Assembly (NCBI GenBank): GCA_910577805.1
Contig: CAJTOE010000122.1
Span: 1 to 7,300, forward strand
Direction: 5' to 3'
Origin: an uncultured Oscillospiraceae bacterium
GTDB taxonomy: Bacteria > Bacillota > Clostridia > Oscillospirales > Oscillospiraceae
Length of the DNA stretch: 7,300 nt
How positions within the stretch are numbered: the first letter of the stretch is position 1; each line of letters starts with the position of its first letter. The translations under genes were made by a program, and so were the position numbers. Under the pieces are notes generated by a model. That model worked only from the letters and a program-made list of their open reading frames with translations. It did no database searches and was not told the origin of the DNA. Positions 1 through 4,602 of the stretch are shown piece after piece.

Positions 1-585
1 CTGACCATCACGGTCACGCCCAGGACGCCGGACGATATGCGGGTGTTTTATGCGTTCACGGACCAGCAGAACGCCTCCCTGGACGAGCTGCTGACAGCGG
101 CCACCCGTGATATGTGGAATACCCTCCTCTACGGCTCCAGCGGCGAGATCGTGGCCGTGGCACTGTCCCAGGTGGGCAATGTGGGCGGCCAGCCCTATTG
201 GAGCTGGTACGGCTTCAACAGCCGGGTGGAATGGTGCGCCTGCTTTGTCAGCTGGTGCGCCAATGAGTGCGGCTACATTGACGCCGGGGTGATCCCCAAG
301 TTTGCGGGCTGCACAGGCGGCTCTAATTGGTTCAAGGATCGGGGACAGTGGCAGGACGGCAGCTATGAGCCGCGCCCCGGAGACCTGATATTTTTTGATT
401 GGGACAACAAAGGCTCCTCCGGGCCGCAGGACGATGTTCCCGACCATGTGGGCATCGTGGAACGGGTGGAGAATGGAGTGGTCTACACCGTGGAGGGCAA
501 TACCAGCGATAGCTGCCGGCAGCGCAGCTACAGTGTGGGGCATTACGAGATATGGGGCTACGCAACGCCTGTTTATAACGAATGA
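1..585 (+). CDS. ICE-encoded CHAP-domain cell-wall hydrolase, C-terminal part (CD1108-like)
   Basis: The frame is open from base 1, so the gene starts upstream and only its last 194 codons are here; the ATG at 37 is internal. From that Met, residues about 36-175 form a CHAP (cysteine/histidine amidohydrolase-peptidase) domain. The catalytic Cys candidate lies in EWCACFVSWC (codon 235-237), the His in PDHVGIV (codon 445-447), and the polar third residue in VEGN (Glu 493-495 or Asn 499-501). The RPGDLIFFDW segment is also typical of the fold. The preceding stretch, with an acidic helix ending in MWNTLLYG, resembles the linker before the CHAP domain in proteins carried by Tn1549/CTn-type elements. 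In that family the enzyme is exported and opens peptidoglycan locally so the conjugation channel can cross the wall. Signal or membrane segments would be upstream. The stop is TGA at 583-585. Hydrolase class is secure; the exact family name rests on recall. Confidence 0.85.
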   Translation: MTITVTPRTPDDMRVFYAFTDQQNASLDELLTAATRDMWNTLLYGSSGEIVAVALSQVGNVGGQPYWSWYGFNSRVEWCACFVSWCANECGYIDAGVIPKFAGCTGGSNWFKDRGQWQDGSYEPRPGDLIFFDWDNKGSSGPQDDVPDHVGIVERVENGVVYTVEGNTSDSCRQRSYSVGHYEIWGYATPVYNE

Positions 586-591
586 ACAAGA

Positions 592-623
592 GGCTGGGAA
601 ACGGATTATCCTGTTTCCCAGCC
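592..623 (+). terminator. Intergenic 11-bp perfect hairpin (weak terminator, attenuator or processing site)
   Basis: GGCTGGGAAAC (592-602) is perfectly complementary to GTTTCCCAGCC (613-623). The 10-nt loop can extend the stem by three further pairs (GGA with TCC, one T bulged). It lies 7 nt after the hydrolase stop. It is followed by CCAAATTTTA rather than an immediate T-run, so it is not a textbook Rho-independent terminator. It could attenuate transcription, protect the upstream mRNA 3' end, or act jointly with the second hairpin. Confidence 0.6.
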
Positions 624-644
624 CCAAATTTTATGAATTTGGAG
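624..644 (+). promoter_or_regulatory. Second hairpin overlapping the Shine-Dalgarno of the DUF6017 gene
   Basis: CCAAATT (624-630) pairs perfectly with AATTTGG (636-642) around a TTATG loop. The final GG of the right arm is the start of the GGAG ribosome binding site (641-644), which lies 10 nt before the ATG at 655. Folding would therefore hide part of the ribosome binding site. The stem is short and AT-rich, so it may melt easily or respond to a factor or to temperature; the regulatory role is inferred. Confidence 0.5.
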
Positions 645-654
645 TGAAAAAATT

Positions 655-1587
655 ATGGCAGTTTTTAGAGTAGAACGCACCAACAATTACACCGTCATGA
701 GCAATTACCACCTGCGGGATAAGACCATATCCTTCAAGGCCAAGGGCCTGCTGTCCATGATGCTCAGTCTCCCGGAAAATTGGGATTATACCTTGGCCGG
801 CCTCGCCCGGATCAGCTTGGAGGGCAAGGACGCCATCCGGGCCGCCGTGGTGGAACTGGAGAAAGCTGGGTATGTCCAGCGCCGCCAGACCACCAACAAG
901 GCGGGCAAATTCGGCGCCAACGAGTACATTATCCGGGAGTACCCTGCCTCTCACGAGCCGCCCCCGGAAAAGCCGTCATCGGCCCAGCCGTTGCCGGAAA
1001 ACCCGACAACGGAGAATCCGTCTACGGGTTCCACGCAGACGGGAAATCCAACGCAAATAAATAAAGACCCAGTAAAAAAAGAGAAAAAAATAACTGACTC
1101 AGTAAGTACAGAATCTTTTCCTTTCCCTTCATCCCCTCCCACCACCTCCACGCCTGCGGCGGCAGAGCCGCCTGAAGCGAAGGGAAGGAAGGGTCGCAGG
1201 AGCAGCGGGATGAGTCAGGGCGAGATGGACGCCTATCGGGGAGTGATCCGGGAGAACATCGGCTATGACGATTTCGTGCGGGAGCGCCCCTATGACGCTG
1301 GCCAGCTGGACGAGATGGTGGAGTTAATGGTGGAGGCGGTCTGCTCCAAAAAGAAAAACCTCCGAGGGGCGGGGAACGACTTCCCCCAGGCTGTGGTGAA
1401 GTCCCGACTGCTGAAGCTGGACAGCGAACACATCCGCTTCGTGTTCGACTGCCTCCGGGAGAACACCACCCAGGTGCGGAACATGAAGCAGTACCTGCTG
1501 GCGGTGCTGTACAACGCCCCGGCCACGATTGAGAATCACTACGCCGCCCAGGTCAACCATGACCTCTACGGCGGTGAGGCGGCATAG
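655..1587 (+). CDS. RepA-N-like / DUF6017 mobile-element protein
   Basis: A 310-aa protein in three parts. Residues 1-97 (MAVFRVERTNNYTVMSNYHL, then SFKAKGLLSMMLSLPENWDY) are the winged-helix replication-initiator-A-like N-terminus common in Tn1549/CTn-type elements. Residues about 98-185 are a disordered Pro/Thr/Ser-rich linker with repeated PEKP/PENP/TENP units and a basic end (KGRKGRR). Residues about 186-306 are the alpha-helical DUF6017 domain (MSQGEMDAYRGVIRENIGYD near its start, KQYLLAVLYNAPATIENHY near its end). The family is presumed to bind DNA and to act in ICE replication or maintenance; no biochemical role can be read from sequence. The ATG start has GGAG at 641-644, partly inside a hairpin. 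Two A7 tracts fall in the linker (1074-1080, 1084-1090). It follows the CHAP gene on the same strand with a 69-nt gap and converges on xre1. Confidence 0.88.
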   Translation: MAVFRVERTNNYTVMSNYHLRDKTISFKAKGLLSMMLSLPENWDYTLAGLARISLEGKDAIRAAVVELEKAGYVQRRQTTNKAGKFGANEYIIREYPASHEPPPEKPSSAQPLPENPTTENPSTGSTQTGNPTQINKDPVKKEKKITDSVSTESFPFPSSPPTTSTPAAAEPPEAKGRKGRRSSGMSQGEMDAYRGVIRENIGYDDFVRERPYDAGQLDEMVELMVEAVCSKKKNLRGAGNDFPQAVVKSRLLKLDSEHIRFVFDCLRENTTQVRNMKQYLLAVLYNAPATIENHYAAQVNHDLYGGEAA

Positions 1588-1590
1588 GGG

Positions 1591-1622
1591 ACAAAACAGC
1601 GCCCTGCCGGTGGCAAGGCGTT
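1591..1622 (-). terminator. Rho-independent terminator of xre1
   Basis: A stem pairs 1598-1608 with 1612-1622: CGCC and TGCC arms against GGCA and GGCG, with one C-A mismatch and a 3-nt loop. Read on the minus strand, the hairpin begins 4 nt after the xre1 stop and is followed by a short T-run (CTGTTTTGT, 1600-1592), as expected of a terminator. The plus side has no T-run, so termination of the DUF6017 transcript here is less certain. Confidence 0.6.
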
Positions 1623-1626
1623 GCTC

Positions 1627-1887
1627 TCATTTCGTTGGGGGCAGGGTGGCGTTCAGCAGATCCCCCGCTCGGACACCAAGAGCGTCCGCAATGTTGTATA
1701 GCACTTCGAGGGAAAAGGGCCGCACGATGTTGGGGGCCTCAATGGAACTCAGATGGGAACGGCTGATCTTCGCCTTCTCTGCCAGCTTTTCCTGGGACAT
1801 CCCTTGCATTTTTCGCAGGCTGGCGATCATCAGGCCAAGTTCGATGAACCTGTCCCGATTGCTGAATTCCACTTCCTTCTTGCTCAT
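1627..1887 (-). CDS. Small XRE-family helix-turn-helix regulator (xre1)
   Basis: An 86-aa single-domain DNA-binding protein that starts MSKKEVEFSN and ends LLNATLPPTK. The lambda-Cro/XRE helix-turn-helix is clear: LRKMQGMSQEKLAEKAKISR (residues 24-43) followed by the recognition helix SRSHLSSIE (42-50). A C-terminal helix pair (SLEVLYNIADALGVRAGDLL) closes the fold. The ATG at 1887 is chosen because AGGGGG (1902-1897) lies 9 nt before it. An in-frame ATG at 1896 would abut that same ribosome binding site and cannot use it. There is no peptidase or sensor domain, so control by cleavage is not expected. Upstream and divergent lies a strong rightward promoter flanked by TTGAGC repeats. The likely role is a local repressor of that promoter and perhaps of itself, of the kind that governs ICE quiescence; this is inferred from position. 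Confidence 0.85.
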   Translation of the reverse strand: MSKKEVEFSNRDRFIELGLMIASLRKMQGMSQEKLAEKAKISRSHLSSIEAPNIVRPFSLEVLYNIADALGVRAGDLLNATLPPTK

Positions 1888-1957
1888 CCACGGCATCCCC
1901 CTGTGATTAGGATGCCTTTATTATAAAATTTTTGCGCTTTGTTATCCGCTCTTATAG

Positions 1958-1983
1958 TTGAGCTATTGACTAATATATTGAGC
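1958..1983. promoter_or_regulatory. TTGAGC direct repeats, candidate operator of xre1
   Basis: TTGAGC occurs at 1958-1963 and again at 1978-1983, exactly 20 bp apart, about two helical turns, so both copies face the same side of the DNA. One lies just upstream of the -35 box and the other within the spacer of the rightward promoter at 1966-1994. This is where a repressor would block polymerase. Binding by xre1 is inferred from adjacency. Confidence 0.35.
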
Positions 1984-1994
1984 AAATATATAAT
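1966..1994 (+). promoter_or_regulatory. Near-consensus sigma-A promoter
   Basis: TTGACT (1966-1971), a 17-nt spacer, then TATAAT (1989-1994) gives five of six and six of six matches to the consensus at the optimal spacing. The start point would be about 2001. It points away from xre1. The only thing clearly downstream before xre2 (which is on the other strand) is a 130-nt stretch ending in a terminator. No equally good leftward promoter for xre1 is visible: a TATAAT exists at 1925-1920 on the minus strand but has a poor -35. Confidence 0.65.
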
Positions 1995-2000
1995 ATGCAA

Positions 2001-2130
2001 GTCTTACATACACAGAGCGGAAAACGAAATCCTCGGTTTGGTGCCGGAGGATCAGGAGCAGAATAGAAAACAGAGGCCGGAGCGGTAACTGCAAAATCCT
2101 CCCGTGCCGCTTGGCATGGGAGGATTTTTA
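2001..2130 (+). ncRNA. Possible short RNA or attenuated leader between promoter and terminator
   Basis: The predicted transcript runs from about 2001 to the T-run ending at 2129. It contains two hairpins built from the same words. Hairpin A pairs ATCCTC (2029-2034) plus GG (2035-2036) with CC (2044-2045) plus GGAGGAT (2046-2052), with one bulged G. Hairpin B is the 16-bp terminator at 2093-2128, whose arms also carry AATCCTC and GGAGGAT. Arms of A and B are therefore interchangeable (GGAGGAT at 2046-2052 with ATCCTCC at 2096-2102), which is the layout of an attenuator. There is no ATG-led ORF with a ribosome binding site inside it. It does not match any RNA family I recognise. An alternative is a decayed gene tail with its own terminator. 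Confidence 0.3.
2093..2128. terminator. Strong bidirectional Rho-independent terminator
   Basis: A 16-bp stem pairs 2093-2108 with 2113-2128, with one G-T wobble and a GCTT loop. On the plus strand it ends in TTTTT (2125-2129) and would stop the transcript from the 1966-1994 promoter. On the minus strand it begins directly at the xre2 stop codon (2130-2128) and ends in TTTT, so it also terminates xre2. Confidence 0.85.
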
Positions 2131-2385
2131 ATGCTCATTCTCATCAGGATCGAGTCCGTGAAAAAAGTCATCATATGGGCATCCGTAGATCTTCCTTAAT
2201 TCTATCAAAACACTGGCACGTATGTTCAGCTCGCCAGCCTCATATTTGGCGTAGGTAGTTCTCCCAATATCACATCCCCGCCGTTGTAACTCCGCACATA
2301 GCTTTTCCTGCGATATATGACGGCTTTTGCGGAGCCTTCTTAAATTGTCGCCCATATTTCTATCACGCCTGATTTTCTGCTCCAT
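2128..2385 (-). CDS. XRE-family helix-turn-helix regulator (xre2)
   Basis: An 85-aa protein from the ATG at 2385. GGGGCGG lies just upstream on the minus strand (3 nt before the ATG; its GGGG core is 7 nt away). An in-frame GTG at 2397 is possible but lacks its own ribosome binding site, and an internal ATG at 2355 (MGDNLRRLR) is a further alternative. The domain is a single Cro/C1-type helix-turn-helix: NLRRLRKSRHISQEKLCAEL (residues 14-33), then the recognition region IGRTTYAKYEAGE (40-52) and a closing helix ending YGCPYDDFF. The tail is acidic (HGLDPDENEH). It diverges from the operon at 2515, and the shared 129-bp region carries dyad repeats overlapping the operon promoter, so autorepression plus repression of that operon is the natural reading. 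xre1 and xre2 are not close copies of each other. Confidence 0.85.
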   Translation of the reverse strand: MEQKIRRDRNMGDNLRRLRKSRHISQEKLCAELQRRGCDIGRTTYAKYEAGELNIRASVLIELRKIYGCPYDDFFHGLDPDENEH

Positions 2386-2404
2386 ATGCCGCCCCACTAT
2401 TTTC

Positions 2405-2474
2405 GACCAGTATTGGTTGCAAGTAGTGTTAGTATATGCTATACTGAGCGGCAGTATTGTCCGTGATACTGGTC
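2405..2474. promoter_or_regulatory. Operator cluster of CAGTAT/ATACTG dyads
   Basis: GACCAGTAT (2405-2413) and ATACTGGTC (2466-2474) form a perfect 9-bp inverted repeat enclosing the whole promoter. Inside it are AGTATA-TGC-TATACT (2431-2445), a perfect 6-bp dyad over the -10 box, and CAGTAT (2452-2457) paired with ATACTG (2466-2471), spacing 8. CAGTATTG itself is repeated at 2408-2415 and 2452-2459. This looks like two or three operators for one dimeric regulator, most likely xre2. The long outer repeat could also support looping. Confidence 0.6.
2417..2445 (+). promoter_or_regulatory. Promoter of the 135-aa protein / SLOG operon
   Basis: TTGCAA (2417-2422), a 17-nt spacer and TATACT (2440-2445) match a sigma-A promoter at the optimal spacing, with a start point near 2452. 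The -10 box is the right arm of a perfect dyad (2431-2445), so a bound regulator would exclude polymerase. This leaves a leader of about 63 nt before the ATG at 2515. Confidence 0.6.
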
Positions 2475-2514
2475 AGCTTGGGAAATATATCACGACAAGA
2501 AAGGAAAAATTTTT

Positions 2515-2922
2515 ATGATCTATGATGAAAGCACGAAAAAAGAACTGGACGCCATTCTCAAAGCCTTTGAGAATTACATTGATGGGCAGAACTATTTCGA
2601 TATAGTCTACTCCAAAAAAATCGGCTATGTCTGGATCGTGGTTGATGAACCCGGCGCGGCAGGAGCGGAGCAGCTTGACACACCGGAGGCCCTGCTGGAC
2701 AACCTGTTCAATGACATTATCAACGATGTTGTTGCTCCCCGTTCAACCACCCACCTCAATGAAACGCGCACTATGACGGAGAGCGAGGAAGCGGAGTGCC
2801 GCCGCAGGATCACCGCCATTCTGGAAACGATTGAGGGCGGCGGGGCCGAGTACCTGGAATACCTGGATGAGTATATCCAGGACTACCAGGAACGCTATGC
2901 CGGGGACGGTGGGTCGTGTTAG
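2515..2922 (+). CDS. Acidic 135-aa protein of unknown function
   Basis: I do not recognise a named family with confidence, though similar short proteins occur in gut Firmicute mobile elements. The start ATG has AGAAAGGAA ending 8 nt upstream. The N-terminal half (STKKELDAILKAFENYIDG, then FDIVYSKKIGYVWIVVDE) predicts a helix followed by two beta strands. A helix LLDNLFNDIINDVV follows near residues 61-74. The C-terminal part (TESEEAECRRRITAILETIE, then EYLEYLDEYIQDYQERYAG) is helical and strongly acidic. There is no signal peptide, membrane segment, Cys/His cluster or obvious catalytic motif, so it is probably cytosolic and may bind a partner. It is the first gene of the xre2-divergent operon, and its end overlaps the SLOG gene by 7 nt, implying translational coupling. 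The Asp/Glu-rich surface leaves DNA mimicry or inhibitor roles open, but nothing here proves them. Confidence 0.8.
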   Translation: MIYDESTKKELDAILKAFENYIDGQNYFDIVYSKKIGYVWIVVDEPGAAGAEQLDTPEALLDNLFNDIINDVVAPRSTTHLNETRTMTESEEAECRRRITAILETIEGGGAEYLEYLDEYIQDYQERYAGDGGSC

Positions 2923-3428
2923 AAAACTGCTGCGCGTTTACCGGCCACCGCCCGCGTAAATTCCCTTGGAAGTATGATGAGGCAGACAGCCGGTGCGTGG
3001 CGCTGAAAGCGGTGCTGGCGGAGCAGATTGCCGCGCTGGTGGACGCTGGTTTTACACAGTTCCTGTCCGGGATGGCAGAGGCCACCGATACCTGGTCAGC
3101 CCTCTCCGTCCTCGACCTGAGAGAAAATGATCCCGCAATCAAGCTCCACTGTATCCTCCCCTGCAAGGAGCAGGCGGACAAGTGGGCAGCTTCATCGCGG
3201 GACCTCTATCGTTCTATCCTGGACCGGGCGGATTCCATTGTCTACGTCAGCAGGACCTACTACAAAAATTGTATGCTGGACCGCAACCGCTTTCTGGTAG
3301 ACCACGCCGCCGCTCTGCTGGCCGTTTACAACGGAGAACGGCGCGGCGGGACGGCGGCGACTGTGCGCTACGCGCAGAAGATGGGCCGGGAGATCATCGT
3401 GATTGACCCTATTAGAGTGGAAATATAA
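2916..3428 (+). CDS. SLOG-family (DUF1273/YpsA-like) protein
   Basis: A 170-aa protein starting at a GTG that overlaps the previous stop by 7 nt; a G-rich ribosome binding site (GGGGACGGTGGG) precedes it. The start must be here because the family's N-terminal strand and motif, CAFTGHRP, already occupies residues 6-13. Further family features are SGMAEATDTW (51-60), ILPCKEQADKW (80-90), DSIVYVSRTYY (106-116), RNRFLVDHAAALLAVYNG (123-140) and GGTAATVRYA (144-153). SLOG proteins have a Rossmann-like fold and are proposed to bind nucleotides or nucleotide-derived signals; many members sit in mobile elements or defence loci. Compared with the usual GMAxGxD loop as I recall it, the second glycine is replaced here (GMAEATD), which may change ligand binding. 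It is the last gene of its operon, closed by the terminator at 3479-3510. Family is firm; the ligand and role are unknown. Confidence 0.85.
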   Translation: MLENCCAFTGHRPRKFPWKYDEADSRCVALKAVLAEQIAALVDAGFTQFLSGMAEATDTWSALSVLDLRENDPAIKLHCILPCKEQADKWAASSRDLYRSILDRADSIVYVSRTYYKNCMLDRNRFLVDHAAALLAVYNGERRGGTAATVRYAQKMGREIIVIDPIRVEI

Positions 3429-3478
3429 GTGATCAGTATGTGTCCAGTTCCATCTATAACGAGCCAGATAATTTAACA

Positions 3479-3510
3479 GGAGTGCCGGTGTAGATTCACA
3501 CCGGCACTCC
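3479..3510. terminator. Perfect 13-bp hairpin terminator between convergent operons
   Basis: GGAGTGCCGGTGT (3479-3491) pairs perfectly with ACACCGGCACTCC (3498-3510) around a 6-nt loop. The plus strand continues TTGATTTTGTT, a usable T-rich tail for the SLOG operon. The minus strand continues TGTTAAATT, weaker but plausible for the iron-uptake operon, whose stop is at 3522-3520. The 50 bases between the SLOG stop and the hairpin hold nothing I can identify. Confidence 0.8.
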
Positions 3511-3519
3511 TTGATTTTG

Positions 3520-4557
3520 TTACAGCAGAGCGCTTTCAAGATCACTGAGCATCAAATCCAGTGCAGTAATGCCGCCCTCGGCGGTGTACCACACAGCAGG
3601 ATGGGCCAGATACACGATGTGTCCGTTTTGGTAAGCATCCGTTCCCATGACCAGCTCATTTTCCATGATCTCCTGAGCGAGTTGAGCACCCTCTGTTGCG
3701 ATGGCAGCGTCACGATCCATCACAAAAATGTACTCTGGGTTTTTGTCAACGATGAACTCAAACGATGCCTCATTTCCGTGGGTGGAGGTATTGATGTTGG
3801 CATCCACACCCACATTCTCAAATCCGATCTCCACGCCGATGATAGAGCAGCGGCCATCGTTACCCAGGACATTAAAGCCGCCGCTGGTACACAGGCCCAC
3901 AATGGCGTTCTTGCCCTCCGCAAAGGTTTTCAGCGTTTCGACGCGGCTGTCAAACCCACCCATCAGCGCATCCACCTGATCCTCCAGACCAAATATGGAA
4001 GCAATCGTGGCGGCATTTTTACGGACAGACTCCACCACGCCAAGGCTGCTGTCGGTAGCCAGATAGACCACGGGCGCGATCTCGCTGAGGGCGTCATAGG
4101 ATTTGCTCAGGCGGCCGCCGATGAAAATCACGTCAGGCTCACAGGCCATGACAGCTTCCAAGTCGGCCTCCTTGATTGTCCCCAGGTTGGAGATGGTCTC
4201 ATCCGTCACATAGGTCTGAAGGTAATCCAGACTGGTAGAGGCAGATCCGACCACACGATCCCCCACGCCCAATGCGTCCAGAATATCCAGACTGGCCATA
4301 TCCAGAATGGCGATACGCTGGGGGTCATAGGGGACCTCCAGTTCCGCAGGCTCCCGATTGCCGTTCAGACTGGTGATGGTGATGGTTTCAGGAGCGGCAG
4401 GGGTTGTGGGATTTCCAGAGGGAGTCGATTCATCGGAAACCGGAGTTGTACTGTTCTCCTGCTGGTTCGTATCAGGCTCGCCGCCGGCCTGTCCGCCGCA
4501 AGCGGCGAGGCCAAGCACAAGCACGGCGGCGAGGAGCAGGGACATCAATTTTTTCAT
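3520..4557 (-). CDS. Siderophore ABC importer, lipoprotein substrate-binding protein (YclQ/FatB/CeuE-like)
   Basis: A 345-aa lipoprotein. Residues 1-20 are a signal peptide (MKK, hydrophobic core, lipobox LAAC) with lipidation expected on Cys20. A Gly/Thr/Pro-rich tether runs to about residue 57. The class III binding fold begins at PAELEVPYDPQRIAILDMAS (70-89) and contains ISNLGTIKEADLEAVMACEP and PDVIFIGGR in lobe 1, a linking helix near NAATIASIFG, and lobe 2 with GRCSIIGVEIGFENVG, STHGNEASFEFI, NPEYIFVMDRDAA and HPAVWYTAEGG. By analogy with CeuE, His260 (STHG) and Tyr324 (VWYT) could complete iron coordination and Arg236 could contact a catecholate; this placement is from recall, not alignment. 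It captures ferric siderophore outside the membrane for the permease pair. GGAG lies 9 nt before the ATG, and the gene starts 45 nt after the ATPase stop. Substrate identity cannot be fixed from sequence. Confidence 0.9.
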   Translation of the reverse strand: MKKLMSLLLAAVLVLGLAACGGQAGGEPDTNQQENSTTPVSDESTPSGNPTTPAAPETITITSLNGNREPAELEVPYDPQRIAILDMASLDILDALGVGDRVVGSASTSLDYLQTYVTDETISNLGTIKEADLEAVMACEPDVIFIGGRLSKSYDALSEIAPVVYLATDSSLGVVESVRKNAATIASIFGLEDQVDALMGGFDSRVETLKTFAEGKNAIVGLCTSGGFNVLGNDGRCSIIGVEIGFENVGVDANINTSTHGNEASFEFIVDKNPEYIFVMDRDAAIATEGAQLAQEIMENELVMGTDAYQNGHIVYLAHPAVWYTAEGGITALDLMLSDLESALL

Positions 4558-4602
4558 AGCGTTGTTCTCCTTTTCAAATAAAGTACCGAAAAATGTGGGG
4601 GC

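Noticed and set aside
395..673. Plus-strand ORF spanning the end of the CHAP gene and the hairpin region
   Set aside because: It is in another frame of the CHAP coding region, lacks a ribosome binding site, and runs through the tandem hairpins into the DUF6017 gene.
1888..1896. Upstream ATG for xre1 (MPW extension)
   Set aside because: The AGGGGG ribosome binding site touches this ATG directly, leaving no spacing, whereas the ATG at 1887 has ideal spacing.
3192..3545. Minus-strand ORF opposite the SLOG gene
   Set aside because: It crosses the terminator hairpin and mirrors a gene with clear family motifs; no ribosome binding site or recognisable product.
3511..4581. 356-codon plus-strand ORF opposite the binding-protein gene
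   Set aside because: It is the mirror of a well-supported lipoprotein gene, with low-complexity His/Gln-rich translation, no ribosome binding site and no family features.
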